The notes: generated by a model not told the origin, from the sequence alone. Counted from the first letter of the stretch, positions 9,122 through 18,393 are shown. The stretch is DNA of 37,700 bases from Cryomorphaceae bacterium (GCA_007695365.1 REDV01000099.1:1-37700), one strand, 5' to 3'. Made by a program: numbers and translations.

Positions 9122-9128
9122 GTCAGCG

Positions 9129-9680
9129 ATGGCGATAGCAGATCTGATGGTTTTAGGGGTGATTGTAGGCAGCAACAACCTCGCGGTATCCTTTGCGCTC
9201 GGTGCGATGAATACTGGGAAGTATCACGCGCGAATTCTGGTGACTTTCGGGCTTTTTGAGTTTTTTGTGCCCCTGGCAGGATTGCTTATCGGAAGGTATT
9301 TCTCGCAACTTATTGAGAGCTATGCTACCGCCCTGGGTGCGGCCCTCTTGATGGCGCTCGGACTTTTTGCTGTAGGAAAGTCGCTCATGGCCCGGGACCA
9401 AAGCCAACAACTCTCCCGACAAATCACCAGCTACCGGGGCATTTTTTGGTTGGCACTTGGAGTCAGCCTCGACAATTTAATAGTGGGTTTTAGCCTGGGG
9501 CTCAAAGATGTGCCTGCACTATTGCTGGCCGGAGTGATTGCTTTCTTTTCGGTTTGTTTCGCTTTCGTGGGTCTAAAGGCCGGCAGGTATCTCAGCCGTC
9601 GGTCGCGCACCATCACAGAGGTTTCAGCAGGTGTACTCCTGATTATGCTTGCCGTTGCGATTTACCTGGGTTGGTTTTAA
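9129..9680 (+). CDS. MntP-like (DUF204) membrane transporter
   Basis: The protein has 183 residues, the usual length of MntP-type manganese exporters, and six hydrophobic segments arranged as two homologous halves. The halves carry GSNNLAVSFALG (residues 14-25) and SLDNLIVGFSLG (113-124), corresponding to the paired Asp-containing motifs of the family; Glu44 in GLFEFF is also kept. In the first half the Asp equivalent to E. coli MntP Asp16 is Asn16, while Asp115 is kept in the second half. A change of ion or of mechanism is therefore possible. The start at 9129 is chosen for length and promoter position; 31 further codons are open back to 9036. No yybP-ykoY riboswitch core is seen upstream. 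Confidence 0.8.
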   Translation: MAIADLMVLGVIVGSNNLAVSFALGAMNTGKYHARILVTFGLFEFFVPLAGLLIGRYFSQLIESYATALGAALLMALGLFAVGKSLMARDQSQQLSRQITSYRGIFWLALGVSLDNLIVGFSLGLKDVPALLLAGVIAFFSVCFAFVGLKAGRYLSRRSRTITEVSAGVLLIMLAVAIYLGWF

Positions 9681-9750
9681 TGGATTATGAACTAAAAAAG
9701 TGGCTAAAGGCAAGTTTTGCAATGGCGCGGGTTTACAACACGTACCTGTT

Positions 9751-9758
9751 TACTTTTG
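9751..9758 (+). promoter_or_regulatory. -7 box for DUF3108 gene
   Basis: TACTTTTG is an exact match to TAnnTTTG, ending 26 nt before the ATG at 9785. It lies inside the open frame that extends upstream, which argues for the 9785 start. Confidence 0.55.
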
Positions 9759-9784
9759 GCCTGCTTTTTGAAATCTCCCATACC

Positions 9785-10609
9785 ATGAAAACATGGGCCA
9801 CTATATTTGCCTTGATGCTGATGCTTCCGCTGGCCGGTGAGGCGCAGAAGAACCATCCTCCCGTGGTGAGCCTCGATACCTTACAACGTATTACTCAACT
9901 CCCAGTGGTGACGCAAAACGCCTTTAAGCCCGGTGAAAAACTCACCTATCGCGTGCGCTACGGGTTTATTCAGGCCGGTGAAATTTCCATAGAAGTTAAA
10001 CCTACCAGCCGCGTGTTCAGCGGACGCAAGGCGCATCACATAGTGGGTGTGGGTCAGACCATCCGCGCATTCAGCTGGTTTTATAAAATGCGCGATCGCT
10101 ACGATTCTTACATAGATGCCGAGGGCCTGTTTCCGTGGGAGTTTGAGCGCGACCTCAAAGAGAGCAACTACGCCTCTCACAAAAAATACCGCTTTTACCC
10201 CGACCGCGGCGCTGTAGAAACCCACAAGGGTCAAACCTACGCAACTCCGCACGGTGTGCAGGATATGATTTCGGCCTTTTATTACGCCAGAACCTTTGAT
10301 TTCAGCAGGGCAAAACCGGGCGACGTGTTCAGCGTGGAGTCGTTTATGGACGAGGAAATCTTCAACCTTCAGGTGAAGTTTCTGGGCCGTGAAACCATCA
10401 AAACCAAAAAAGGCACCTTCCGTTGCATGAAGTTTGTCCCCCATGTACAGGAGGGCCGCGTCTTCAAAAAAGAAGAAAGCGTGGTAATCTGGATTTCCGA
10501 CGACGCCAACAAAATACCCGTGTTGGCACAGGCCGACATCGTGGTAGGCTCCATCAAAATTGAGTTGGAAGACTACGAAGGTATTGCCAATCCGTTGGCT
10601 ATGTACTAA
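9785..10609 (+). CDS. DUF3108 family exported protein
   Basis: The protein has 274 residues. The start at 9785 gives a clear signal peptide MKTWATIFALMLMLPLAGEA. The mature part has the DUF3108 pattern: FKPGEKLTYRVRYGFIQAGE near the start, then DRYDSYIDAEGLFPWEF, a YATPHGVQDMISAFYYART segment and a C-terminal strand VGSIKIELEDYEG. Members are periplasmic or outer-membrane-associated beta proteins of unknown function, common in Bacteroidota. It lies 104 nt after the transporter gene with its own promoter and converges with sucB at a distance of 14 nt. Family assignment is from pattern memory; no function is claimed. Confidence 0.85.
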   Translation: MKTWATIFALMLMLPLAGEAQKNHPPVVSLDTLQRITQLPVVTQNAFKPGEKLTYRVRYGFIQAGEISIEVKPTSRVFSGRKAHHIVGVGQTIRAFSWFYKMRDRYDSYIDAEGLFPWEFERDLKESNYASHKKYRFYPDRGAVETHKGQTYATPHGVQDMISAFYYARTFDFSRAKPGDVFSVESFMDEEIFNLQVKFLGRETIKTKKGTFRCMKFVPHVQEGRVFKKEESVVIWISDDANKIPVLAQADIVVGSIKIELEDYEGIANPLAMY

Positions 10610-10622
10610 ACCAGAATCTGGT
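10610..10622. terminator. Small inverted repeat between convergent genes
   Basis: ACCAGAATCTGGT fills most of the 14-nt gap between the ends of the DUF3108 gene and sucB. It could form a 5-bp hairpin in either transcript, but no U-run follows, so a role in termination is weakly supported. Confidence 0.25.
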
Positions 10623-10623
10623 G

Positions 10624-11916
10624 TTACAATCCGAGCAGCACTTCCTCGGGTGACTTGCCGCCAAAAATGAGGCGCGTCGGGTTCTCCAACATCTCCTTCA
10701 CCGCAACCAGGAAACTCACCGACTCTTTACCGTCAATGATGCGGTGGTCGTATGAGAGGGCCACATACATCACCGGGCGAATTACCACCTGACCGTTTTC
10801 TGCAATCGGGCGCTCTACGATGTTGTGCATACCCAGAATTGCGCTCTGCGGCGGGTTGATAATGGGCGTGCTCAACATGGAGCCAAACACCCCACCGTTG
10901 GTAATGGTGAAAGTCCCTCCGGTCATTTCTTCGATGCTGATCTTTCCGTCGCGCGCCTTAACAGCAAGGTCCTTGATGCCGGCTTCAATGTCGGCCAGGC
11001 TCATTTGCTCTGCATTGCGCAATACCGGCACCATCAGCCCTTTGGGCGAGCTTACCGCAATGCCAATGTCGGCGTAGTCGTGGTACACAATCTCCTGGCC
11101 ATCCAGCTGAGCATTGACGGCCGGAAACTGGCGCAGTGCTTCAGTCACCGCTTTGGTGAAGAATGACATAAACCCAAGCCCCACACCGTGTTGCTCCTTG
11201 AAAATGTCTTTGTAGCGATTGCGCACATCCATGACAGGCTGCATGTTCACCTCGTTAAAGGTGGTGAGCATGGCAGTATCGTTTTTCACCGATACAAGGC
11301 GCTCACTGATTTTGCGGCGCAGCATGGACATTTTTTCGCGCTTCGAATCACGAGTGCCTCCCCAACCGGTTGCGTGCTCTGCACTGAAACCGCCTGCCAT
11401 GGCTGCAAGCACATCCTGCTTGGTAATGCGCCCGTCTTTTCCTGTGCCGTTCACCTGATCCGAACGAACCTTGTTTTCGTCCATCAGCTTGCGGGCTGCG
11501 GGCGAGGGGTGTCCGGTAGCGTGGCCTGAAGCACTTTGCTCTTTGGCAGGGGCGGCGGTTTTAGAGGCTGCGGCCGAAGCGGATTCTTTCTTTTCCTCCT
11601 TAGCCGGAGCTTTTTCTTCTTTTTCTTCTTTCTTGGCTGCAGGGGCCTCTTCTTTTTTAGCCTCACCTGCGGGTTTTTCGGCGCTGGTATCAATCAGGCA
11701 AACCACGGCGCCAACGGCAACCGTGTCGCCTTCTTCCGCCTTGAGGGTAATAACACCGCTATCCTCTGCCGGAAGTTCCAGGGTTGCTTTGTCGGAATCT
11801 ACCTCGGCAATGGCCTGGTCTTTCTCAACATAATCTCCATCCTGCACCAGCCAGGTGGCAATTTCTACTTCCGAGATGGATTCACCCGGACTGGGCACTT
11901 TCATTTCTAATATCAT
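10624..11916 (-). CDS. sucB: 2-oxoglutarate dehydrogenase E2, dihydrolipoyl succinyltransferase
   Basis: The protein has 430 residues. It transfers the succinyl group from E1-bound thiamine diphosphate through a lipoyl arm to CoA in the TCA cycle. The lipoyl domain is residues 1-77, with the lipoylated Lys43 in DSDKA. An Ala/Lys/Glu-rich flexible linker follows (about 80-125), then a peripheral subunit-binding domain with [11 protein letters not shown] and [12 protein letters not shown]. The catalytic acyltransferase domain ends with DHRIIDG, catalytic His391 and Asp395. The start overlaps the sucA stop in ATGA, so translation is probably coupled. The succinyl rather than acetyl specificity is inferred mainly from pairing with sucA. 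E3 is not in the window. Confidence 0.96.
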   Translation of the reverse strand: MILEMKVPSPGESISEVEIATWLVQDGDYVEKDQAIAEVDSDKATLELPAEDSGVITLKAEEGDTVAVGAVVCLIDTSAEKPAGEAKKEEAPAAKKEEKEEKAPAKEEKKESASAAASKTAAPAKEQSASGHATGHPSPAARKLMDENKVRSDQVNGTGKDGRITKQDVLAAMAGGFSAEHATGWGGTRDSKREKMSMLRRKISERLVSVKNDTAMLTTFNEVNMQPVMDVRNRYKDIFKEQHGVGLGFMSFFTKAVTEALRQFPAVNAQLDGQEIVYHDYADIGIAVSSPKGLMVPVLRNAEQMSLADIEAGIKDLAVKARDGKISIEEMTGGTFTITNGGVFGSMLSTPIINPPQSAILGMHNIVERPIAENGQVVIRPVMYVALSYDHRIIDGKESVSFLVAVKEMLENPTRLIFGGKSPEEVLLGL

Positions 11917-14675
11917 GAAACCGTACTTTTCTTGTTGGATTTGGATTTTTTAGGGGCATAAGCAAACAGGTCTGACAACACCGTTTCCTGGCGGAAGCGG
12001 TGAATAATGGGCGAACCTCCTGCCGGGCTGGCGCTTTCCTCGCGACCTACATACTGCAGTTGCAGATCGCGCAGCTTGCGCATCACAAATGACCATGCGC
12101 CCATGTTTTCAGGTTCTTCCTGCAGCCACACAAAGTTTTTGGCCTGCTTGTATTTTTTAATCAACGCACGGAGCTGTTTCTCCGGGAAGGGATACAACTG
12201 CTCCAAACGGATGATGGCCATGTTGTGACCGCGTTCTTCGCTCTCGCGTTTTTCAATGGCGTCGTAGTAAATCTTTCCGGTGCAGAAAACCAGGGTATCC
12301 ACCTCTGCAACCTTCACCGTTTCGTCGTCAATCACCTCGCGGAAACCGCCCTGACTCATTTCTTTCAATGATGAAACCGCTCTGGGGTAACGCAACAGCT
12401 TTTTGGGAGTGAACACCACGAGGGGCTTTCGGAAAGGCCGGTGCAACTGTCGTCTGAGCAGATGGAAAAAGCTGGCTGGCGTGGTGGCGTTGCAAACCTG
12501 CATATTGTCTTCGGCACAAAGCGACAGGAATCGCTCAACGCGCGCGCTGCTATGCTCCGATCCCTGACCTTCGTAGCCATGGGGGAGCAGCATCACAATG
12601 CCGTTCATTGTGCGCCATTTTTCTTCAGCAGCACTGATAAACTGGTCAATGATGATTTGCGCGCCGTTGTTAAAATCGCCGAATTGAGCCTCCCAGATTG
12701 TAAGAGCGTGGGGTGAGGCAAACGAGTAGCCATAGTCAAAGCCCAACACGCCATATTCAGAAAGCAAGGAGTTGTACACATAGAAACGACCCTGCTCTTT
12801 ATGGAGATGGTTTAAGGGAAGGTACTCTTCTTCCGCATCTTCAGTTAGCACTACAGAATGGCGGTGAGAGAAAGTTCCGCGCTCCACGTCCTGACCGGAA
12901 AGCCGCACATTGTTCCCCTCGCGCAGCAATGTAGCGTAGGCGAGCAGTTCGCCCATCGCCCAATCCAGCCGGTCTTCATCAATCATCTTGAGGCGGTCAT
13001 CGAGCAGTTTCACCACCTTTCGGAAGAACTTTTTGTCTTTTGGAAGAGTGTTCATGTTCACCGCCAATTCCTTAAGCCCTTTCAGGCTGTAGGCTGTTTC
13101 CGGTGATTCGTCCATTTCTCCGGGCTTGGCCATTCGCAGTCCGTCCCAGGTATTTGCCAGAAATTGGGTAACACTGGCCTTTGCAATTTTCTTGGATGCG
13201 TCGAAAGCCTTATCCAAAATGGCTTCGTAATCCTCACGCATCGATTTGTTTTCGTCTGATGTGAGGAACCCTTCCTTCTCCAGTTGCTCGGCATAAATCT
13301 CCCGCGGATTGGGGTGCTTTGCGATGAGATTGTACAGTTTGGGTTGGGTAAATTTGGGTTCATCACCCTCGTTGTGCCCGTATTTACGGTAGCAAAGGAG
13401 GTCAATAAACACATCGCGTTTCCAGCGCTGGCGGTACTCCACGGCAATCATTACGGTTTGCACCATGGCCTCTACGTCGTCGCCGTTTACATGAAACACT
13501 GGCGAAAGGGTTACTTTACCCACATCGGTGCAATAGGTGCTTGAACGGCCGTCGAGGTAGTTTGTGGTAAAACCCACCTGGTTGTTCACCACAATGTGGA
13601 TGGTTCCACCGGTGGCGTATCCGTCGAGCTGTGCCATTTGTATCACTTCATACACCACACCCTGGGCAGCAATGGCGGCATCCCCATGCACCAGAATGGG
13701 TATCACTTTGGATGAGTCTTCGAGGTAGTTGTCGATTTTGGCGCGGGTGATACCTTGTACTACAGGGTCTACCGCCTCAAGATGAGACGGATTCGGAGCA
13801 AGAGTAAGGTGCACATTATGTCCGCTGAAGGTTTTAATCCCCGAAGACTGACCGAGGTGATATTTCACATCGCCATCGATGCGCTTTCCTTCGTCCTGAA
13901 ACTCTTTACCTTCAAACTCACTGAAAATATCTTCAAAGGGTTTTCCGAAAATGTTTGCCAGTACATTGAGTCGTCCGCGATGGGCCATCCCCATCACAAA
14001 CTCCTTGGCTCCCAGGGTTGCTCCGTGTTCAATAATGTGATCAATTCCCGGAATCAGGGCTTCTCCTCCTTCAACTGAAAAGCGTTTCTGACCCACAAAT
14101 TTTTTCTGCAGATACTGCTCAAAAACCGTTGCCTGGTTCAGTTTTTCAAAAATCTGCAGTTTTTCTTTCTTCCCGAATTTGGGCCGGTTTTCAATCTCAA
14201 TTTTGTTGCGAATCCAGCCCAAACGCTCCGGTTCGCGAATGTAGTTGTACTCGATACCAATGGATCGGCAGTAGGTTTCTTCCAAATGGTCAATGATATC
14301 GCGCAGGGTTGCCCTTCCAATTCCGATTTCCTGACCGGCTTCGAACTCCATATCGAGATGGGAGGTCTCCAGGTTAAAGTTTTCGAGAGCCAGTGTGGGC
14401 TCGTACTTTCTGCGCTCCCGCACAGGGTTGGTACGGGTAAAAAGGTGTCCTCTTGAGCGGTATCCGTTGATGAGATTCAGCACCCGAAACTCGAGGTACA
14501 CCGGCTCGCAAAAAGCGGCATCGGTGGCATCTTCAAAGTGGGTTCGGGCAAATTCAAAGCCCTTGAAAAAGTTTTGCCAGCTTTCATCAACACTGTTAGG
14601 GTCTTTCAGAAACTGCTGAAACTGTGCTTCAATCGCGCTCACATCGGCGTTGCCGAGAAAAGAAAATTTGTCCAT
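11913..14675 (-). CDS. sucA: 2-oxoglutarate dehydrogenase E1 component
   Basis: The protein has 920 residues, the usual size of OGDH E1. It decarboxylates 2-oxoglutarate with thiamine diphosphate and passes the succinyl group to E2. The N-terminus has the typical short segment [19 protein letters not shown] with [12 protein letters not shown]. Family blocks follow in order: [14 protein letters not shown] near residue 230, [14 protein letters not shown] near 330 (ThDP/Mg site) and the [17 protein letters not shown] region. The transketolase-like block with [21 protein letters not shown] and [10 protein letters not shown] comes next, ending in a conserved C-terminal domain with [10 protein letters not shown]. 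It is the first gene of a two-gene operon with sucB, driven by a good -7 box 25 nt upstream. The C-terminus is a Lys/Ser tail. Confidence 0.97.
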   Translation of the reverse strand: MDKFSFLGNADVSAIEAQFQQFLKDPNSVDESWQNFFKGFEFARTHFEDATDAAFCEPVYLEFRVLNLINGYRSRGHLFTRTNPVRERRKYEPTLALENFNLETSHLDMEFEAGQEIGIGRATLRDIIDHLEETYCRSIGIEYNYIREPERLGWIRNKIEIENRPKFGKKEKLQIFEKLNQATVFEQYLQKKFVGQKRFSVEGGEALIPGIDHIIEHGATLGAKEFVMGMAHRGRLNVLANIFGKPFEDIFSEFEGKEFQDEGKRIDGDVKYHLGQSSGIKTFSGHNVHLTLAPNPSHLEAVDPVVQGITRAKIDNYLEDSSKVIPILVHGDAAIAAQGVVYEVIQMAQLDGYATGGTIHIVVNNQVGFTTNYLDGRSSTYCTDVGKVTLSPVFHVNGDDVEAMVQTVMIAVEYRQRWKRDVFIDLLCYRKYGHNEGDEPKFTQPKLYNLIAKHPNPREIYAEQLEKEGFLTSDENKSMREDYEAILDKAFDASKKIAKASVTQFLANTWDGLRMAKPGEMDESPETAYSLKGLKELAVNMNTLPKDKKFFRKVVKLLDDRLKMIDEDRLDWAMGELLAYATLLREGNNVRLSGQDVERGTFSHRHSVVLTEDAEEEYLPLNHLHKEQGRFYVYNSLLSEYGVLGFDYGYSFASPHALTIWEAQFGDFNNGAQIIIDQFISAAEEKWRTMNGIVMLLPHGYEGQGSEHSSARVERFLSLCAEDNMQVCNATTPASFFHLLRRQLHRPFRKPLVVFTPKKLLRYPRAVSSLKEMSQGGFREVIDDETVKVAEVDTLVFCTGKIYYDAIEKRESEERGHNMAIIRLEQLYPFPEKQLRALIKKYKQAKNFVWLQEEPENMGAWSFVMRKLRDLQLQYVGREESASPAGGSPIIHRFRQETVLSDLFAYAPKKSKSNKKSTVS

Positions 14676-14700
14676 TATGGAAGTGTCCGTGTTGTGCGTG

Positions 14701-14708
14701 CAAAGTTA
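14701..14708 (-). promoter_or_regulatory. -7 box for sucAB
   Basis: TAACTTTG (reverse strand) matches TAnnTTTG exactly, 25 nt before the sucA ATG. No TTG sits at the preferred -33 spacing. Confidence 0.6.
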
Positions 14709-14746
14709 CGATTTTATTACGCATAGAGCGGAGCAAAGCGCAGCAA

Positions 14747-15094
14747 TCAGGTGTTGGATGGCCCTGAAAAACGACGGCGCAAAACGGCTTTTTGCAGACA
14801 GCGTTTGAGCACAAATTCGCTAAGGCGCGCCGCCGGATCAGGGTGCCGGAGGGCTTCGCGAAACTGGTTTTCCGGAAGGTCAACGCGATAAAAGGCTTGT
14901 TGTAACCCTGAGGAAGGGCCTTGTAGTAGCTCGTGTACAGCGTTGTACACCGTCTGCCAGATTTCCTGCCGATGCAGATCTGCCAATTCACCTTCGGGAA
15001 TGGCCAAAGGCTCAAGGTTCAAATCGCGCGCTACCTGGTTGAGGGTTTCGCGCAGCAACGCGCTACTCAAATCGTGCAGAACAGGCGCACCCAT
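14747..15094 (-). CDS. Small conserved-looking hypothetical protein
   Basis: The protein has 115 residues and no recognisable domain. It is predicted to be helical and cytoplasmic, with no signal or membrane segment, rich in Leu, Arg and Glu, and ends with a basic stretch LKRCLQKAVLRRRF. Its ATG lies two bases after the stop codon of the M61 protease gene (TGA-CC-ATG), which strongly suggests translation coupled to that gene and supports this frame over an overlapping alternative on the same strand (14629-15015) that would run into sucA. Function is unknown; a role tied to the protease is only suggested by position. Confidence 0.7.
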   Translation of the reverse strand: MGAPVLHDLSSALLRETLNQVARDLNLEPLAIPEGELADLHRQEIWQTVYNAVHELLQGPSSGLQQAFYRVDLPENQFREALRHPDPAARLSEFVLKRCLQKAVLRRRFSGPSNT

Positions 15095-15096
15095 GG

Positions 15097-16932
15097 TCAG
15101 TAATTAATCCATCTCTTGCGCACCAATCTCTGACGCTCATCAGGCTCGGGCATGTAACGGATTCGCAGGCTCACCGTGCGGTCAACACCCTGCGCTTTGG
15201 CCTTGAGCTTGTGTGTTTTCAACTGACCTTTTTCGTTTTCGCGCTCTACCACAAGGGTCACATTGTCGCCTTCCTTGTATCGCTGCTTGAACAGTTCAAC
15301 TCCGTCAGAAAAGTTCTCCGGGCTCAGGTCAATAGCGTTAATGCTCACCAGCATATCGCCTTTTTGAACGCCAAGTTCGCGCCCAAAGCTATTGATGCCG
15401 ATGGAGGTTACTATTTCCATTCGGTTGCGCTCTTTGTTTTTGCCCGGCAGGAATCCGCCCAATGTCAACTCACGAATTTGCAGATTACGTTGCAGCTGCA
15501 CGCCGGCTTTCAACAGGTATTCCTCCAGGGGCAGCGGTTCCGGCCCTTCCACGTATCGCCGGAAAAATTCGCGAACCTCGGGGAAAGTCATTTCAGCAAT
15601 CACGTCAAAAAGCTCTTCGTCCCAAAAGTGGCGGTCGGGCCCGTATCGCTCTGAGAGCCTCATCATCAGCTCAGGCAGTCCGTATGCCCCATCAGAAAGA
15701 TCGCACAGCAAAAGGTCGAGGCACATACCGATCAACGCCCCCTTCATGTACACGTTCATGTATTGGTTTTTGTGTACATCGAGTGCCCCCAAACTGAGTT
15801 CGGTAAAGGGCAGGGTGTCGTTAAATCCTGAGGCCTGGCTGATTTTTGAGCGGATGGTGCTTAAGAATTCATCGGGGTCAATCAGGCCCTGCTTCACCTG
15901 CATGTGGTGCGACGTGTATTCGGTAACCCCCTCGTAAAGCCAGAGATGACGTGACATTTGCGGATTGTTGAAGTCGTAATCGTGAATGTGCTCAGAGTGA
16001 ATGTTGAGCGGTGTCACAATGTGAAAAAACTCGTGCGCCACCACATCCTGAATGGTTTTGGAGAGATAATCCCGACCCATTTCGGGCATCACAAACACAG
16101 TGGAGTAAAAGTGCTCCAGCGCACCAAATCCGCCGGAGTTCCCCATACCTTGCATCAGGCTTATCAGCACCACGTACTTCGGAACGGGAAGCGCTCCACC
16201 CAGGTATTCCTTTGCGCCAAACATAATGGGCTCTAGTTTCTCCGACACGAAGGCAGCATCCAGTGAGCCTCCGGGCGAGTATATGGCCACCTGTACCTCG
16301 GTTTCGCCCACCATAAAGGAGGCCGTGTCGGGACGCGCGTACATAATGGGCGAATCGTGAAAATCAAAGTATCCCTGGGCCGTAAAAAGGTCGGTGGTAT
16401 CATTGAGCGCCTTGCGCTCCAGTGCCGAGGCCCCATAAAAATCGGCAGGTCGCACCACCTCAAAAGCGTAGTTTTCATCTTTCAGGCCTTCAAAATAGCC
16501 CACCATGGCAAAGGAGTTAAACAGGAAGGTGCGATCCAGCTCGAAGCGCGTACCGGCAGGTTCGAATACTTTCTTTCCGGCGGGGTCGGTAAAGGTGGGC
16601 GCAGCAAGATATGAGAGGTGGCTTAGTTTGTTGCCCTTCGGAATCATCCAGCGGTTTTCATCCAGCCGAACCACAGCGAGCGTATCGCCATGCAAATCGT
16701 AGGCCTTCACCTGACGGAGCATGTTTCCGAAATCGTAAATGCTGTAGGTGCCCGGAACGATTTTCGGCATGGCATAAATCAGGGTATCCATACCGTGATG
16801 ACCCGGCGCTACTGTAATGGCCAGCATGCCGTCCTGCAATTGCGTGATGTCGGTTTTTACGCTGACGGCGTTTTGCGCGTTGCCATAAAAAGCAACAGAG
16901 GCAACGAGGAGAGTAAGAATGAGTTTGCGCAT
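15097..16932 (-). CDS. M61 family metalloprotease with PDZ domain
   Basis: The protein has 611 residues. The start at 16932 gives the signal peptide MRKLILTLLVASVAFYGNAQ, and a promoter box lies 19 nt before it. The frame is open further up to 16998, but that part overlaps the promoter. The N-terminal beta domain (M61_N type) is followed by the peptidase core with HEFFH at 300-304 (His300, Glu301, His304) and the WLYEGVTEYTS segment that supplies the third zinc ligand Glu. A C-terminal PDZ domain has the binding-loop region INSFGRELGVQKGDMLVSIN. Family members are glycyl-type aminopeptidases; the enzyme probably acts in the periplasm on peptides. It is cotranscribed with the small gene at 15094. 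Confidence 0.92.
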   Translation of the reverse strand: MRKLILTLLVASVAFYGNAQNAVSVKTDITQLQDGMLAITVAPGHHGMDTLIYAMPKIVPGTYSIYDFGNMLRQVKAYDLHGDTLAVVRLDENRWMIPKGNKLSHLSYLAAPTFTDPAGKKVFEPAGTRFELDRTFLFNSFAMVGYFEGLKDENYAFEVVRPADFYGASALERKALNDTTDLFTAQGYFDFHDSPIMYARPDTASFMVGETEVQVAIYSPGGSLDAAFVSEKLEPIMFGAKEYLGGALPVPKYVVLISLMQGMGNSGGFGALEHFYSTVFVMPEMGRDYLSKTIQDVVAHEFFHIVTPLNIHSEHIHDYDFNNPQMSRHLWLYEGVTEYTSHHMQVKQGLIDPDEFLSTIRSKISQASGFNDTLPFTELSLGALDVHKNQYMNVYMKGALIGMCLDLLLCDLSDGAYGLPELMMRLSERYGPDRHFWDEELFDVIAEMTFPEVREFFRRYVEGPEPLPLEEYLLKAGVQLQRNLQIRELTLGGFLPGKNKERNRMEIVTSIGINSFGRELGVQKGDMLVSINAIDLSPENFSDGVELFKQRYKEGDNVTLVVERENEKGQLKTHKLKAKAQGVDRTVSLRIRYMPEPDERQRLVRKRWINY

Positions 16933-16951
16933 GACAACATTAAATTTTGAT

Positions 16952-16959
16952 GCAAGGTA
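16952..16959 (-). promoter_or_regulatory. -7 box for M61 protease gene
   Basis: TACCTTGC (reverse strand), the same octamer as before the genes at 6508 and 7894, ends 19 nt before ATG 16932. Confidence 0.5.
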
Positions 16960-17171
16960 GTTGGTGTGCTCGTGGCAAATGTCGTTTTTTGTTACCAAAG
17001 GCCACTCGCTTAGATTAGTGGTATGAACCCAAACTGGTCATTAGAGAATCTATTTCAGGCATAAATCAATTTGAAATCAGACGCTTCGAGAAACGGCTGA
17101 TTGCTTTTGTGCTTTCAGCAGTCATGACGAAATTTTAATGACCATTTCGGATTAAAACAAAAACAAGACCA

Positions 17172-17702
17172 ATGGCGGGAGGACGTCCACAACCCAAGGA
17201 ATACGGAGAATGGTACGCCGGTTATGTGGAGGCTGTAAAGGCAACTGATGCCCTGTCAGCCCTGCAGGAGGCCTCCGATGCTCTGGATAAGGCAATGGGT
17301 GATTTGGGCGACATGCCAGGGTCTTTCACCTATGCTGAAGGAAAATGGACACATGCTCAACTACTTCAGCACCTGATAGACGCCGAGTGGATTTTCTCGG
17401 TGAGGGCCTTGCGCACCGCCCGTGGCGACCAAACGCCTATGCCGGGGTACAACGAGAATGATTATGCCTCCGAGCCGGTGACCGTCGATGTCGCAACATT
17501 GCTCAACACTCTTCAACACTTGCGCTCATCAACCATGGCTCTGTTCGGGACTTTTACCGGTGAAGTCTTCACGCGAACCGGAACCGCAGATTGGCAGCAG
17601 GTCTCCGTTCGGGCGCTGGCATTTATCATTGCCGGACACCAGTTACACCACCTCAAGGTGTGGTATGAGCGCTATTTTTCCTTATTTCGCAAGATATCAT
17701 GA
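17172..17702 (+). CDS. DinB-like four-helix metal-binding protein
   Basis: The protein has 176 residues. It shows the DinB/YfiT-type pattern: four amphipathic helices with a histidine triad at His67 (LLQHLIDAEW), His156 and His160 (IAGHQLHHLKVW). Such proteins bind a divalent metal; many are thiol-dependent transferases or hydrolases, but most DinB-like members are uncharacterised. The KWTHAQLLQHL segment, with Trp before the first helix His, is typical. It is cytoplasmic. The stop codon overlaps the start of the following 51-residue gene (ATGA), so the two are translationally coupled. The 239 nt upstream, shared with the divergent M61 gene, show no clear -7 box for this gene. Confidence 0.87.
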   Translation: MAGGRPQPKEYGEWYAGYVEAVKATDALSALQEASDALDKAMGDLGDMPGSFTYAEGKWTHAQLLQHLIDAEWIFSVRALRTARGDQTPMPGYNENDYASEPVTVDVATLLNTLQHLRSSTMALFGTFTGEVFTRTGTADWQQVSVRALAFIIAGHQLHHLKVWYERYFSLFRKIS

Positions 17703-17854
17703 AATTGCTATCACACAGTTTTTTCAAATGGCTGGCGCGACTCAACAAGGCGCTCCTGCCCAGCTATTACAAGCGTGATTTGCGCAGGCTAAAAACGCGC
17801 GACAAAATCATCATCGCTTACAAGGTTTGGGTGGTAAAAAAGATTTTGCCCTGA
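17699..17854 (+). CDS. Small basic protein (51 aa), coupled to DinB-like gene
   Basis: A complete frame of 51 residues begins with an ATG that overlaps the upstream stop (ATGA, 17699-17702) and ends with TGA at 17852-17854, directly before the promoter of the next gene. The product starts MKLLSHSFFKWLARLNKALL and continues with PSYYKRDLRRLKTRDK; it is strongly basic (about a quarter Lys or Arg) with an aromatic, amphipathic C-terminal helix. I recall similar roughly 50-residue proteins with the core LNKALLPSY in other Flavobacteriia, sometimes labelled SsrA-binding protein without support. Nucleic-acid or membrane-surface binding is plausible. Its position and coupling make it a likely real gene. 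Confidence 0.72.
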   Translation: MKLLSHSFFKWLARLNKALLPSYYKRDLRRLKTRDKIIIAYKVWVVKKILP

Positions 17855-17862
17855 TATCTTTG
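17855..17862 (+). promoter_or_regulatory. -7 box for DUF2141 gene
   Basis: TATCTTTG matches TAnnTTTG exactly and abuts the stop codon of the small upstream gene, 25 nt before ATG 17888. Confidence 0.6.
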
Positions 17863-17887
17863 GCACCGCAATTGCGAATTCCGAATT

Positions 17888-18337
17888 ATGAAACCATGTT
17901 TATTTATTTTGTTGATATGTGCGCCGCTCTGGTCAATGGCCCAAAACCCTGTTGGTGATATTGTTGTGCGCATCAGCGGTATGCCAAACGGAAAAGGAGT
18001 GGTGAAGGCAGCGCTTTTTGCGGAGGCAGAGGGCTTTCCGAACGACTGGAGCAATGTATTGCAGAAAAACCAGGTTGGCGCGTCGGAAGATACCGTTCAG
18101 ATTGAGTTTCGGCAGCTTCCCTATGGTAGCTATGTGGTAAGCGTTTTTCACGATAAAAACATGGACGGTGAGCTCAATACCAATGAAAAAGGAGTACCTA
18201 CGGAGGCCATCGGATTCTCCACCAATCCCAAAATCCGTTTTGGCCCACCCAAATACGAGCGTGCCACGTTTGAATTGAATGAACCTGTGCTCCGCATGAA
18301 TGTAGAACTGCAGACCTACAAAACCCGCGAAGAGTAG
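17888..18337 (+). CDS. DUF2141 family secreted protein
   Basis: The protein has 149 residues with a signal peptide MKPCLFILLICAPLWSMAQ. The mature domain shows the DUF2141 pattern: a first strand GDIVVRISGMPNGKG, then KAALFAEAEGFP, a central LPYGSYVVSVFHDKNMDG, and GVPTEAIGFSTNP near the C-terminus. The fold is a transthyretin-like beta sandwich; the DKNMDGELNTNEKG segment looks like an acidic calcium-type loop, which is common in the family. It acts outside the cytoplasm and its function is unknown. It has its own promoter and lies 33 nt after the small basic gene, so it may also receive read-through from the DinB operon. Confidence 0.9.
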   Translation: MKPCLFILLICAPLWSMAQNPVGDIVVRISGMPNGKGVVKAALFAEAEGFPNDWSNVLQKNQVGASEDTVQIEFRQLPYGSYVVSVFHDKNMDGELNTNEKGVPTEAIGFSTNPKIRFGPPKYERATFELNEPVLRMNVELQTYKTREE

Positions 18338-18385
18338 AGACCGGGAAAATTTTTCACAAAACGGCTTGGATTGATTTCTTTTCGT

Positions 18386-18393
18386 TACATTTA
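18386..18393 (+). promoter_or_regulatory. Possible -7 box for a small RNA
   Basis: TACATTTA fits TAnnTTTG except the last base. A TTG lies at 18366-18368, with 17 nt between them, within the range of Bacteroidota -33/-7 spacing. Confidence 0.35.

Noticed and set aside
8857-9128. Manganese (yybP-ykoY) riboswitch before the MntP-like gene
   Set aside because: The conserved core sequence of that riboswitch was not found; only a short inverted repeat is present.
11484-11910. Lys-rich and Phe-rich frames over the E2 linker
   Set aside because: They are other-frame readings of the Ala/Lys/Glu-rich linker codons of sucB and have no independent gene features.
14629-15015. Alternative 128-residue reverse frame
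   Set aside because: It overlaps the sucA start and its promoter, whereas the 14747-15094 frame begins 2 nt after the M61 stop and fits an operon.
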